A DNA stretch of 64,000 nucleotides from FEN-1139 sp038207155 (GCA_038207155.1 JBBRAB010000002.1:124001-188000), one strand, 5' to 3'; positions 1-8,797 are shown, counted from the stretch's first letter. Translations and numbers: made by a program. The notes: generated by a model not told the origin, from the letters alone.

Positions 1-1038
1 AAGAGCGCGCGTGTTTCTCTCCAGCAACTCAAGCGTTTCGCGCAGCATGGCGACGCGCTTCGGCGAGGGCGTATCCTCAAGCGTCCCTAGCATGGACTGC
101 GTGATGACAAGCTCACCGACCATGTCGATCAACGCGTCCAACTTCTCCGTTGCGACGCGGATACTCGATGCTGGTTGGCTTGGTTTGGGTCGCTCCACCG
201 GTTCGGCCAAAACAGGCTGCCCCGGAGCATTCAAGAGCAGGGGTGAGCTCGCCGCAACTGGCTCGCCGGGGGACGGCGCGGCAGCCGCTTTCGCGGCGGC
301 AGGACCGGACTGAGCGTCCGGCGCTCCAGCTTCCCTCTCGACCTTAATTGTCGCCACGGCGCTGACCCAGTCAAAGGCCTGGTCAATGTCGGCCTGAGAT
401 ACGGCGGGGCCCACGCTCAGCTCGAACGACAGGTAGAACCGCTCTGGGTCAAGCTCTGAGAGCGATGGCAGCTGGTCGGCGATGGTTCGCACGACCACCG
501 GTCCAAGCGCGCGTAGCTCGTGGATCGGAGCGCTCGGTTCGTTGCCACTGAAGTAGATCTGTTCGTTCGGAGCGTACGTGATGCGGTAGCCACCTTTAGG
601 CTGACCATGCACAGGGGAGCGCTGGTCCGGGGTCTCGGGCGCGCCGCTAAGATCGATCTTCGTCAGTGCAGCCTGCGCCCGTACGACCACCTGCGGGTCG
701 CTGGGCACCGAGCGCGCTCGCGCCTCGCGGAGCGCGCGCAGAGCGTCGACGACCTGGAGCAGAGCGGTGGTGAGCGACCGGGACGCCGTGAGCCGATGGC
801 TTCGCAGCGCGTCGAGTACGGTCTCCAAACGGTGGGTTAGAGCCGCCATCTCCTCTATCCCAACGCTGGCGCTCCCCCCTTTTAGTGAATGCGCGGCACG
901 AAAAACTCGATTGAGTGTTTCGTCGTCAGACCGTTCGTCGAGTCGAAGAAGCTCGTCTTCGAGCACCCCCAGATGCTCCTCGGCCTCCTCGAGGAACGTT
1001 CCGACCAGGCGCTCTCGCAGTGCCTTTGGGTCAATCAT
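1..1038 (-). CDS. cheA: CheA-type chemotaxis histidine kinase, N-terminal part (runs off left edge)
   Basis: Reading the minus strand from ATG at 1038 gives an open frame to the edge, 346 residues visible. Residues 1-110 are an HPt domain with the phospho-acceptor in RAAHSLKGG (His50). Residues about 150-235 match the middle region of CheA proteins (GYRITYAPNEQIYFSGNEP). After an Ala/Pro linker, residues about 300-346 match the dimerisation helix (IRVATEKLDALIDMVGELVI). The ATPase and CheW-like domains must lie beyond the window. The start overlaps the stop of the upstream STAS gene by 4 bases, so the two are probably translationally coupled. CheA phosphorylates CheY; the CheY at 4508 is the obvious local partner, which is inference. 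Confidence 0.93.
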   Translation of the reverse strand, partial: MIDPKALRERLVGTFLEEAEEHLGVLEDELLRLDERSDDETLNRVFRAAHSLKGGSASVGIEEMAALTHRLETVLDALRSHRLTASRSLTTALLQVVDALRALREARARSVPSDPQVVVRAQAALTKIDLSGAPETPDQRSPVHGQPKGGYRITYAPNEQIYFSGNEPSAPIHELRALGPVVVRTIADQLPSLSELDPERFYLSFELSVGPAVSQADIDQAFDWVSAVATIKVEREAGAPDAQSGPAAAKAAAAPSPGEPVAASSPLLLNAPGQPVLAEPVERPKPSQPASSIRVATEKLDALIDMVGELVITQSMLGTLEDTPSPKRVAMLRETLELLERNTRAL

Positions 1039-1325
1039 CGCGCGCCCCCCTCGACAATACCCAACGCCTCTAGGAGTCCGAGTGCGTGAGCCTCGGCATG
1101 AAGCGCTGCTGGAACGCCCTCCCACTGCAGGTGGCGTGCTCCGACGGTGCGAGCGAAGGCCAGTAGTAGTTGCAGGCCTGCGGAGTCCACTCGCTGGACC
1201 TGCCGAGCATCGAGCAGGTATGGCGGGGCCCCCGAGTTGGCAGCGATGAGCTCCGCCTGAAGAGCAACCACCTGGTCAATCGTACATAGCTCTGGCAGAA
1301 CGACCCCTGACATCTCCTCGGCCAT
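1035..1325 (-). CDS. STAS-domain protein upstream of cheA
   Basis: A 96-residue single STAS domain. The core VDSAGLQLLLAF carries the Ser that is phosphorylated in SpoIIAA-type anti-sigma antagonists. I chose ATG 1325; a second ATG at 1313 is equally possible, and an open frame continues upstream to 1478 without domain sequence. It overlaps cheA by 4 bases (ATGA), a sign of one operon. STAS proteins of this size beside cheA are known in other gene clusters but their role there is poorly defined. It could be a switch controlling CheA or a target of the ATPase domain encoded divergently at 1533. Confidence 0.85.
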   Translation of the reverse strand: MAEEMSGVVLPELCTIDQVVALQAELIAANSGAPPYLLDARQVQRVDSAGLQLLLAFARTVGARHLQWEGVPAALHAEAHALGLLEALGIVEGGAR

Positions 1326-1532
1326 TGCGGCTCGGCGACCGCTCAAGTTAAGGGCCTGGGGCGACCACTGGATCCGTCCGCGCTCGGTGTTGTGGGCTCT
1401 TGCCCCGGGGTGGCCCCCAACACAAATACCGCCCTTTCCCCTTGTCGGTCTCGCGCTGCCACGTTCGGCCCTGAGCATCTACCCACCCGCCCCTTATGTG
1501 CCCGCGCGATGAAACCGTTTTGACCCACCGAG

Positions 1533-3311
1533 GTGTACAAGTCGGGGACTCATCCGTTGGCGGCACTTGTGGTCGACCCAGACAGCTCTCCCAGGGAGCA
1601 GGCTCGGGAGCGTCCACTCCACATCCTGGTCGTGGACGATGACGACTCCATTCGCCGGGTGATGAGCGCCATGCTCCAAGCAGACCGCCACCTCGTCACG
1701 CTGGCAGCGAGCGGAGAAGAGGCCCTCAGGATATTCCCGGAGTGCCGCCCGGACCTCGTCTTCATGGACGTTAATCTGGGCGAGCTCGATGGTCTGGAGA
1801 CCACACGCCGGATTCGTCACCAGTCGGGCGACGCGTTCATTCCAATCCTGTTTATGACAGGGGACAATGACGCAAGCCACATTGAGTGCATTGAAGCCGG
1901 TGGCGACGACTTTCTGAACAAGCCGTTCAGCTACCCCGTACTGGTCGCAAAGCTCCATGCCATGCGACGGCTGATTGACATGCAGGCGCGGTTGATTGAG
2001 CAACGCGATGCGCTGCAACGACACGAACGTCACTTGTTAGGTGAGCGCGCAGTGGCTGCGGCGCTCTTTGGACGAATCGTTGGGCAGACCAGCTGTTCCA
2101 ACGTTGATGCGCACCTCTCTCCAGCGGCGCTGTTCAATGGCGACATCGTGCTCGTCGGCCACCTGCCCGACGGTAGGCAGCGAGTCCTGGTGGGTGACTT
2201 CACCGGCCATGGGTTTTCGGCCGCCATTGGCGCGCTTCCGGTTGCCGAGGTTTTTCGAGCCATGTGCGCCAAAGGCCTCGGTGCGACCACGCTTTTGGCT
2301 GAGATTGACGCCAAGTTGCGCGATCTCTTGCCGACTGGGCTATTTCTCGCGCTGGCGCTGACCGAGCTCTCTCCCGGCGGACAGGTCGAGATTTGGAATC
2401 TTGGCCTACCTGACATTTTGCACTACTCGCCCACGCGGGGGCTCGTCGACCGAGTGTCATCGGGGGGACCGCCGCTCGGAGTTAGAATCAGCCTACGGAG
2501 CTATCAGAGTGCCTCCGTCAATCTGTCCGACAGTGAATCGTTGGTACTCGCCACTGACGGCATCCTCGAAGCCCGCGACAAACAGGAGTCCCAGTTTGGC
2601 GACGAGCGACTGGCAGCCACACTCGGGCGCGGACTCAGCTCCCGCGACCTTGGCGAGCACATCCTCTCAACTCTCGCGAGCTTTCGCGGTGGAACTCGAC
2701 TCTACGACGACACCACCTTGGTTATCCTGCGTCCAATTGCGGTCGAGAATCACGACAAAAGTCGGATTCCGACGGCAGGCGTCCAGCGGATCGCGCTTGG
2801 CCCTCTAGAGCTACGCATGCCGAATCCAGCGCAACGCATTCTGGATGCCCTGTCGCCTTACCAGGGCATTTGTAGTCGCTACGGCGACGCGGTGTTCGTG
2901 ATGGGTGAGCTACTCACGAACGCCATTGACTACGGTCTGCTGTTGTTGCCCCCGGGTCTCAAGGGCACCGCAGATACATTCGGAGACTACCACAGTGAGC
3001 GCATGCGTCGGCTGTCCCATCTGATTCAGGGGACGATTCACGTGAGCATCGCCAATTGTCCTACCGAGGACGGCGGCGTTCTGCACCTCACTGTAGAAGA
3101 CCCCGGACCCGGTTATGCCGTAGCAGAGCAATTTGTCCGCCTGGAATCAAACGAGACACCCTCTCGGCGCGGCCTCGCGATGGTCCGACAACTGCCGGAT
3201 GAGCTGACTCATAGCCCTCAAGGTTCCCGCGTGGAGGCGACGTTTCACTGGCAGTATCAGGCGTGCCCCGAATCGACCCGAGCGAGAAATCCGAATGACC
3301 AACATACCTGA
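1533..3311 (+). CDS. HsbR-like response regulator: REC, PP2C/SpoIIE phosphatase and HATPase kinase domains
   Basis: A protein of up to 592 residues with three domains. REC lies at about 30-145 (VVDDDD, phospho-Asp in VFMDVNLGELDG, Lys in LNKPF). A PP2C/SpoIIE phosphatase lies at about 190-410 (FNGDIVLVG, GDFTGHGFSAAIGALP, LATDGILEA, DDTTLVIL). A GHKL ATPase of anti-sigma type lies at about 430-575 (GELLTNAIDYG, VEDPGPGY, RRGLAMV). This order matches Pseudomonas HsbR, which both dephosphorylates and phosphorylates its STAS partner HsbA. The STAS protein at 4194 is the likely partner. The GTG start is uncertain and translation could begin nearer residue 28. The 3' end overlaps the MCP-like gene by 17 bases. 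Confidence 0.9.
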   Translation: MYKSGTHPLAALVVDPDSSPREQARERPLHILVVDDDDSIRRVMSAMLQADRHLVTLAASGEEALRIFPECRPDLVFMDVNLGELDGLETTRRIRHQSGDAFIPILFMTGDNDASHIECIEAGGDDFLNKPFSYPVLVAKLHAMRRLIDMQARLIEQRDALQRHERHLLGERAVAAALFGRIVGQTSCSNVDAHLSPAALFNGDIVLVGHLPDGRQRVLVGDFTGHGFSAAIGALPVAEVFRAMCAKGLGATTLLAEIDAKLRDLLPTGLFLALALTELSPGGQVEIWNLGLPDILHYSPTRGLVDRVSSGGPPLGVRISLRSYQSASVNLSDSESLVLATDGILEARDKQESQFGDERLAATLGRGLSSRDLGEHILSTLASFRGGTRLYDDTTLVILRPIAVENHDKSRIPTAGVQRIALGPLELRMPNPAQRILDALSPYQGICSRYGDAVFVMGELLTNAIDYGLLLLPPGLKGTADTFGDYHSERMRRLSHLIQGTIHVSIANCPTEDGGVLHLTVEDPGPGYAVAEQFVRLESNETPSRRGLAMVRQLPDELTHSPQGSRVEATFHWQYQACPESTRARNPNDQHT

Positions 3312-4179
3312 ACCCAACACCGCGCGTATCCACGAGGAAATCGCGGCGATTGACGGTGAACTTGGCCGGAGTCTCTCGGTAGTAGCCGATGCCCATGGGC
3401 GACTACTCCGTAGCTTCGAGCAAATGCAGACCGAAGTACTTGGGATGCAGCATGCGCTCGAGAGCTCGCTCGCGCAGGTTCAGGCCACAACGCAGGCCTC
3501 GGGCGCCGACAATGCCCCACAAATTATGCTGGCGCTGATGCAGGCGTTCGTTTCCACGATCGTGGAGACCAGCCAGTCGAGTATGTCCGTCGTACATGCG
3601 GCCGATGACCTTTCCGAACAGGTCAAGGGGATCCGTAAGCTCATCAAGAGCATTCAGGGCATCGCCGCGCAGACTCATGTTCTTGGGATCAACGCTTCGA
3701 TCGAGGCATCCCGCGCCGGCGACGCTGGCCAAGGGTTCCAGGTCGTCGCTGGAGAAGTTCGCGCGCTGGCCAAAGAGACCGCAAAATTCAGCAGAGATAT
3801 CGGACAGGTCGTGGACGGTACGCTCTCACAGCTGGACGCCATGCGCGGCTCCATGCGCGCCATGGCATCCAGGGACGTGACGTTTGCGGTGGAAACGCAG
3901 CAGCGTGCCTCAACGATGTTCCAGTCACTTCGAGACACCGCCGAGTACTTGACTCAATCGGTGACAAGCGCTCGCGAACGAATGAGCTCTCACGAGCACC
4001 AGGTGACCAGTGCCATCGTGGGATTGCAGTTTGAAGACATCGTGCGACAGATCCTGGAACAAGCGCGCAGCCGCCTGCAGGTATTGAGCGCGTGTCTCAA
4101 TGGGGATGAGGTTATCGCCGAGGTGTCCCAGGCCGCAAAACAACTTGATCTGACCCCTGGTAGTATCGACCTGTTCTAG
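3295..4179 (+). CDS. Soluble methyl-accepting chemotaxis-like protein
   Basis: A 294-residue protein with no transmembrane segment, no HAMP and no recognisable sensor domain. Residues about 110-160 are the conserved MCP signalling tip (IAAQTHVLGINASIEASRAG, then GFQVVAGEVRALAKET), so it should bind a CheA/CheW array. The C-terminus ends with a helical stretch (SAIVGLQFEDIVRQILEQ) seen in other cytoplasmic MCP-like proteins. The start overlaps the upstream phosphatase gene. With no own sensor it may take input from a partner, possibly the REC-PP2C protein before it or the STAS after it; that is inference. Confidence 0.88.
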   Translation: MTNIPEPNTARIHEEIAAIDGELGRSLSVVADAHGRLLRSFEQMQTEVLGMQHALESSLAQVQATTQASGADNAPQIMLALMQAFVSTIVETSQSSMSVVHAADDLSEQVKGIRKLIKSIQGIAAQTHVLGINASIEASRAGDAGQGFQVVAGEVRALAKETAKFSRDIGQVVDGTLSQLDAMRGSMRAMASRDVTFAVETQQRASTMFQSLRDTAEYLTQSVTSARERMSSHEHQVTSAIVGLQFEDIVRQILEQARSRLQVLSACLNGDEVIAEVSQAAKQLDLTPGSIDLF

Positions 4180-4193
4180 AGGGAGTATGTCTC

Positions 4194-4505
4194 ATGCACT
4201 CTGAGTCCCCAGTTTCCCGACGCAACCCGAGCACTGATGTCCACATCGTACTTGGACCGCAGCTTACGTTTGACCAATACCAGGAATTCCGAAAGGCCTA
4301 TGAGGGCCGCGCGAAGACCAGCAAGTTCATTGTTGACTTCACGCGCACGACCTACATCGACTCCTCTGCGCTCGGCATGTTGCTGGTGCTCCGCGAGTAC
4401 GTGGACAATGATCGCACGCGCGTTGAGCTGTTGCATGTAGGACCAGACGTTCTGCGCATCCTAAAGATGGCTTGTTTTGATCAACTGTTCACCGTCAAGG
4501 CGTGA
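4194..4505 (+). CDS. STAS-domain anti-sigma-antagonist-like protein (HsbA-like)
   Basis: A 103-residue STAS protein. The motif YIDSSALGMLLVL contains the conserved phosphorylatable Ser after Asp. A good ribosome site (GGGAG at 4181) sits eight bases before ATG 4194; the nearer ATG at 4187 is out of frame. It is the natural substrate for the phosphatase/kinase protein at 1533, as HsbA is for HsbR in Pseudomonas. It lies 14 bases after the MCP-like gene and just before CheY, so one transcript is likely. Its downstream target (anti-anti-sigma, diguanylate cyclase or the CheA array) cannot be read from sequence. Confidence 0.88.
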   Translation: MHSESPVSRRNPSTDVHIVLGPQLTFDQYQEFRKAYEGRAKTSKFIVDFTRTTYIDSSALGMLLVLREYVDNDRTRVELLHVGPDVLRILKMACFDQLFTVKA

Positions 4506-4507
4506 CA

Positions 4508-4879
4508 ATGAACTTGAAAACTGTACTCGTTGCGGATGACTCCCCGACCATGCGCGCCATGTTGGTCGCCGTTCTCAGCTCCGTGGGGTGGACAGTGATC
4601 GAAGCGGTCGACGGTAAGCAGGCTGTCTTCAAGGCCCAGGGAGACACTGCGATTGATCTCGTGATTACCGATCTGAACATGCCAATTCTCGACGGTCTCG
4701 GCGTGATACGCGAACTGCGCGCCCTACCAAAATTCCGATTTACCCCGATTTTGGTCCTAACGACCGAGGTGAGCGCGGAGAAGAAATCGGAGGCTAAGAA
4801 CGCTGGCGCTACAGGCTGGCTCGTCAAACCGTTCGACCCCGAGCAACTCCTCGGGGTGATTCAACGGGTGGTTCGCTAG
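4508..4879 (+). CDS. CheY-like single-domain response regulator
   Basis: A 123-residue stand-alone receiver. It shows the acidic pair ADDSP, the phospho-Asp in VITDLNMP, the switch Thr region (VLTTE) and the conserved Lys in VKPFDP. ATG 4508 is preceded by AAGG with a good spacing; the GTG at 4502 is less likely. It follows the STAS gene by two bases. There is no output domain, so it acts by protein contact, probably phosphorylated by the CheA encoded divergently at the window edge. Confidence 0.92.
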   Translation: MNLKTVLVADDSPTMRAMLVAVLSSVGWTVIEAVDGKQAVFKAQGDTAIDLVITDLNMPILDGLGVIRELRALPKFRFTPILVLTTEVSAEKKSEAKNAGATGWLVKPFDPEQLLGVIQRVVR

Positions 4880-4927
4880 ACGGCGAAAACTCGCCCCCTT
4901 GCCGGGACCGTGCCACGCTTCCTTGGC

Positions 4928-5638
4928 ATGCGAGTCCATCTGACCCTGGTGTTCGTGCTCGCTGTGGTAACTCGCGCGTCAGCGTCGAACCCCTACTTGG
5001 TCCTTCCACCCGAGAGCGAGGTCGTCAATTCACCGGCCTATCGCTACTCGAACCTGGATGACGCCGCCGCTCTTGCGGAGGTGGCACATAGGGGCCTTCC
5101 GTTTGCTCGCGAATCGGCTGCTGTTCCGGGCGTGAGGTCGCCAGGCCGCTTGACCGGTCCGCTTTCAGGGATCCGAATCCACGGAACGGTTCCGGCGCCT
5201 CAGGCGGCGACGACCCCCTTCGAGATCCTTGATGCCCGGCTGGCGCTGGCGCTCGATGACTTCTCGCGGCTTCTAGCCGCCCACGGGATTGTCGAGCTCG
5301 TGCATTTCACGATTCATCGCCCATCTGTCGCCGTGTCAACCGAGGGTGCCACCAGGCACGCCGGTGCACTAGCGATTGATGTCGGCGCCCTGCGAAAGGC
5401 CGATGGAACCTGGCTTACCGTCGGAAAGGACTGGAGTCCATCCCTCGGAGCCAAGACCTGCGGACCGGACGGACGGCGACTCGAGAACCCGGCCGGACGG
5501 GAGCTCATGAGTATTCTCTGCGAGGCGGCCGATCTGCACCTCTTTACCTACGCACTGACCCCGCACTTTGACCGGGCACATTCCGACCACCTCCACTTAG
5601 AGATCAAGCCGAAGGTGCGTTGGTTCCTGTACAATTGA
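4928..5638 (+). CDS. Secreted extensin-like / M15-type peptidase family protein
   Basis: About 236 residues from ATG 4928 (a GTG at 4910 would add six). The N-terminus is a signal peptide (MRVHLTLVFVLAVVTRASAS). The C-terminal two thirds match the extensin-like C domain, a LAS-type metallopeptidase fold: RHAGALAIDVG gives the His and Asp ligands and HSDHLHLEIK the last His ligands. Such proteins are expected in the periplasm and may trim peptidoglycan peptides; substrate not shown. It follows cheY by 48 bases and may be read through from the signalling operon, ending at a clear terminator. Confidence 0.82.
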   Translation: MRVHLTLVFVLAVVTRASASNPYLVLPPESEVVNSPAYRYSNLDDAAALAEVAHRGLPFARESAAVPGVRSPGRLTGPLSGIRIHGTVPAPQAATTPFEILDARLALALDDFSRLLAAHGIVELVHFTIHRPSVAVSTEGATRHAGALAIDVGALRKADGTWLTVGKDWSPSLGAKTCGPDGRRLENPAGRELMSILCEAADLHLFTYALTPHFDRAHSDHLHLEIKPKVRWFLYN

Positions 5639-5643
5639 GAACT

Positions 5644-5666
5644 AAACCCGTTGTCTTCGGGTTTTT
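5644..5666 (+). terminator. Rho-independent terminator after the extensin-like gene
   Basis: Perfect 7-bp stem AAACCCG / CGGGTTT with a 7-base loop, running into a T tract, 5 bases after the stop codon at 5638. It would end the plus-strand transcript that starts at the HsbR-like gene. It is the best intrinsic terminator I found in the window. Confidence 0.8.
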
Positions 5667-5740
5667 GCCTTGCTCACGGGTCAAAGGCGGTTGACAACTC
5701 CACTGCCCACACGAATGCGGAAGGTTCGCCAAAGTCGCGT

Positions 5741-8700
5741 ATGAGTACGCTCGCTGCCGTCCTGTTGCGCAAAGCCGCCGCCCCACTCGAGACCATCGAG
5801 CAGGCCATGCTGCGCCAGTCACTCTACGGTGGCGACCTAGCCACGAATCTGCTTGAGCTCGGGGTTATCTCGGAAGAGACGCTCGTACCTCTGATCGCGG
5901 AGGCCACAGGTCTGCCTCCAAGCGCGGTAGGTCCCCTTCCAACTCCGAGCGATTCAGTGCGGCGCTGGCTGTCGCCGGAACTCGCGGCTCGACATGGCGT
6001 CGTACCGGTGGGCGCCGTTGATGGGGGCCTGCTTGTCGCGGTTGCCGTTCCCCTCAACGCCTCCACCGTCGACGATCTGAGTCACTCGCTCGGGCTCGTC
6101 CTGTCGATACAGGTGACGACCGAGGTCCGAGTCCGCGAGGGCCTCTGGCGCAATTACGGGCTCGAGCCCTCGCCGCGCATGCAGCTCCTGCTGGCGTCGT
6201 TGGCGCCCGCGTCGGTACTGGTGCCAGCGACTATGGCTGGCTCGAAACCCGCCGAGCTTGCTGCCCCGTTGACGGAATTGTCCGGCGGAGCGCCGCCCCT
6301 TAGTGCGCCGAGTCCTTCGTCGAGTTCAGCACCTGACAGTGCCGAAACGGTGACGCTTGTGCACGGAGCCGCCGTGGCGGCACCGACGTCGGCGAGTCCG
6401 AGGGCTCCACAGTTGAGCAAGGATAGCGCCGCGCGGGCCTCGCTTGCGGCCACGGGTAGTGCGCCGAGCGCAGGGCGCAGACGGCTCGGCCCCTTCACCG
6501 CCAAGATGGCGGAATCCGAGCTATCCAACGTCAGATCGCCGCTTGAGCTCGCCACGATTTGGCTTGATTTCGCTTCGCAGTACTTCGAGTACGTCGCGCT
6601 ATTTGCCGTCCAAGGCGACATCGCCGCAGGGCGCGTTGCACGCGGAGCGGGGACTACCGGAGTCGCATTTGCGCATTTGGGAGTTCCGCTCGATCTGCCA
6701 AGCGTGCTGCAGCGCGCGCGCCACGCAAAGACCTGGCAACTAGGGCCGCTGCAGCCGAGGGGCCTCGATGCCACGCTCGCCCGCGACATGGCACGCCCGA
6801 TGGGCCACCAGGTGCTCACCATCCCGCTAGCGGTTCAGGGACGAGTGGTGCTGGTGCTCTACGGGGATCATGGTCGCCACGACGTTGATCTGGAACTTGT
6901 CGGCGACATGCTCGCCTTCACCCCACTCGTTGAGCGCGCGCTCACTCGTCTGGTCGTCGAGCGTAAACGTGGGAACCGCGCAGAGCGGGGACTCGCTCGC
7001 CACGAGCCTGCCCCCAAAGTGTCCCTCCCTCCGCCAGAGGCCCGAGCCACCACGCTAGCCGCTGCCTTGCAGCGCTCAGTGCATCCACCTCAGGGCGATT
7101 TCGTCCGCGCCGCAACCTTAGCCGAGCCCCACAATCACGCCGTCCACGAGGAACTGACAGCACCCGCGCCAACAGTTCTCCCGTGGGGCGCGCTCCCTAA
7201 TGAGGATGGGCCGGGCCGAGTGCAGCCCTCGGTGCAGCCGCCGTTGTCCGAGCCATCGGAAGTCGCTGCGTCGAGCAGGATCACCACCGTCATTAGTGTT
7301 GCCCCGCCCGCTGAAGCTCCTATTCATCCCTCGCCCTCGATTCCGGTCGGGGCGCGCGATTTGCCTTTAGCAATCACTGCGCCGACACTGCCCGACGCGA
7401 TCGAGCGAACGGCTACGCTGCTGTCGAGCGCCGCACCTCCGCCAGGCCAGTCAGCGCCGCCCCAGCAGGCCAGTTTTGCCGACTCGGATGACGCCTGGGA
7501 TCTCGTGCGTCCGATCCTGGACGTTGGATTCGAAGATGCGCCATCCGAGGCAACAGAGCTTGCTGCGACGGCAAATGGCGCGGCGACTAGTTCGCCCGAC
7601 GCCAAGGGGCTCGATCCGTTTGAGCTCAACTGGGACAGTCAGTCGCACGAGTCCGAGCGACCCGTGGAATCCCGAACACGCCCCGGAATGACGAGTCGTC
7701 TGGAATTGGTCGTTGACGCCGACGCGCCGTCTTCTCGTCCATCTGCCGGCGATGCGACGGAGTCGGAGAGGCTGCCCGCGTCACGGGCAGAAGCGCACGC
7801 GCCGATCGTGCCCGCCCGCGAGGCTCAGAGTCGGGAATTGGCGCTGCCGAGTGTCGTGGTGGAACCGGAGCTCGCGTGCTCGCAGGCCATCTCTCGCTGG
7901 CTCGACGGTGCTGCCGGAGCGCTCGATGAAGTCGTGGCGTTCGGAGACATTGCTGCCTCGCTGCTGGCGCGTGACCTCCCGGGTCCGGTCAATCCGCCCT
8001 CGCGAACCCCGCGCTCGGGGGAACCCGTGCGCGCATCGGATTGCGGCGCGCTTATGGGAGCGCTTGCGGCACTCAGCACAGTCGCACGCCCCTACGTCAT
8101 TGCGCGCACATCGGATGTCGATGCCACCGTTCGTATGTGGTCGACGCGCTTGCTGGGCGAGCTCCCTGGACGGCAGTCAGCGATCGCCGTCGCGCGGCGC
8201 CTCGTGCAAGACCGCGATCCCGATGTGCGCCGTGCCGCGTTCGCTGCGGGCCAGCTGCTGGGCAATGATCCCGACTCCCATGAGTCTCTTCGACACGCTC
8301 TGCTTGAAACGGCGGGTGATCCCAAGCAACTGGTAACCACGCGTTTGGTCGCCCTCGACGGGCTCTCGGATTTGCGCCTCGCCGCTGCAATTCCCGCGCT
8401 GGTGGAGCTTCTTCAGGATAGCAATCCTGGCATCGCCGCGGCCAGTCAGCAGGCGCTTGTGGTGTTGAGTCGGCAGGACTTCGGCTTTGATCAAGCCGCA
8501 TGGCACGATTGGTGGACGTCACACCGACATCTGCATCGCATCGAGTGGGTGATCGACGCCCTCACCCATCCGAGCGCTACGGTGCGCGAGCCCGCAGCCG
8601 AAGAACTGCGTGGGACTACGCGGCTCTATGTCGGCACTTGGGATGACTCCGATCCAAGCGAGCGGCTTCGAATTCAACAGAAATATCGCGATTGGCTGCA

Positions 8701-8743
8701 CAGCCCGACTCGCTTGAGTCAAACACCACGCTCGGAGCGCTAG
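5741..8743 (+). CDS. Large scaffold: MshEN (GspE N-terminal) domain, middle domain and C-terminal HEAT repeats
   Basis: 1000 residues from ATG 5741; an in-frame TTG upstream would begin inside the terminator. Residues 1-140 resemble the MshEN/GspE-N domain (LLELGVISEETLVPLIAEATG), which binds c-di-GMP in some ATPases. After a Ser/Pro/Ala linker, residues about 255-415 form a compact, possibly GAF-like domain (ATIWLDFASQYFEYVALFAV). A second long disordered linker follows. Residues about 790-985 are HEAT-like repeats (DATVRMWSTRLLGELP, DPDVRRAAFAAGQLLG). No ATPase motif is present, so it is not an assembly ATPase. A TTGACA at 5691 might be a -35 element but I see no good -10. Function unknown; a signalling scaffold is a guess. 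Confidence 0.82.
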   Translation: MSTLAAVLLRKAAAPLETIEQAMLRQSLYGGDLATNLLELGVISEETLVPLIAEATGLPPSAVGPLPTPSDSVRRWLSPELAARHGVVPVGAVDGGLLVAVAVPLNASTVDDLSHSLGLVLSIQVTTEVRVREGLWRNYGLEPSPRMQLLLASLAPASVLVPATMAGSKPAELAAPLTELSGGAPPLSAPSPSSSSAPDSAETVTLVHGAAVAAPTSASPRAPQLSKDSAARASLAATGSAPSAGRRRLGPFTAKMAESELSNVRSPLELATIWLDFASQYFEYVALFAVQGDIAAGRVARGAGTTGVAFAHLGVPLDLPSVLQRARHAKTWQLGPLQPRGLDATLARDMARPMGHQVLTIPLAVQGRVVLVLYGDHGRHDVDLELVGDMLAFTPLVERALTRLVVERKRGNRAERGLARHEPAPKVSLPPPEARATTLAAALQRSVHPPQGDFVRAATLAEPHNHAVHEELTAPAPTVLPWGALPNEDGPGRVQPSVQPPLSEPSEVAASSRITTVISVAPPAEAPIHPSPSIPVGARDLPLAITAPTLPDAIERTATLLSSAAPPPGQSAPPQQASFADSDDAWDLVRPILDVGFEDAPSEATELAATANGAATSSPDAKGLDPFELNWDSQSHESERPVESRTRPGMTSRLELVVDADAPSSRPSAGDATESERLPASRAEAHAPIVPAREAQSRELALPSVVVEPELACSQAISRWLDGAAGALDEVVAFGDIAASLLARDLPGPVNPPSRTPRSGEPVRASDCGALMGALAALSTVARPYVIARTSDVDATVRMWSTRLLGELPGRQSAIAVARRLVQDRDPDVRRAAFAAGQLLGNDPDSHESLRHALLETAGDPKQLVTTRLVALDGLSDLRLAAAIPALVELLQDSNPGIAAASQQALVVLSRQDFGFDQAAWHDWWTSHRHLHRIEWVIDALTHPSATVREPAAEELRGTTRLYVGTWDDSDPSERLRIQQKYRDWLHSPTRLSQTPRSER

Positions 8744-8797
8744 GCGGCGATTCCTCGACATCACGCCGCGCGAAGGGTCATAGTTGTTGGGCCAGCG

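Noticed and set aside
1343..1478. N-terminal extension of the STAS gene upstream of cheA
   Set aside because: The open frame continues to 1478, but the added sequence is low-complexity Arg/Gly-rich and lies in the divergent promoter region. The ATG at 1325 fits the domain length.
5691..5719. TTGACA possible promoter before the MshEN/HEAT gene
   Set aside because: A perfect -35 hexamer is present but no acceptable -10 lies 16-18 bases downstream. Not listed as a promoter.
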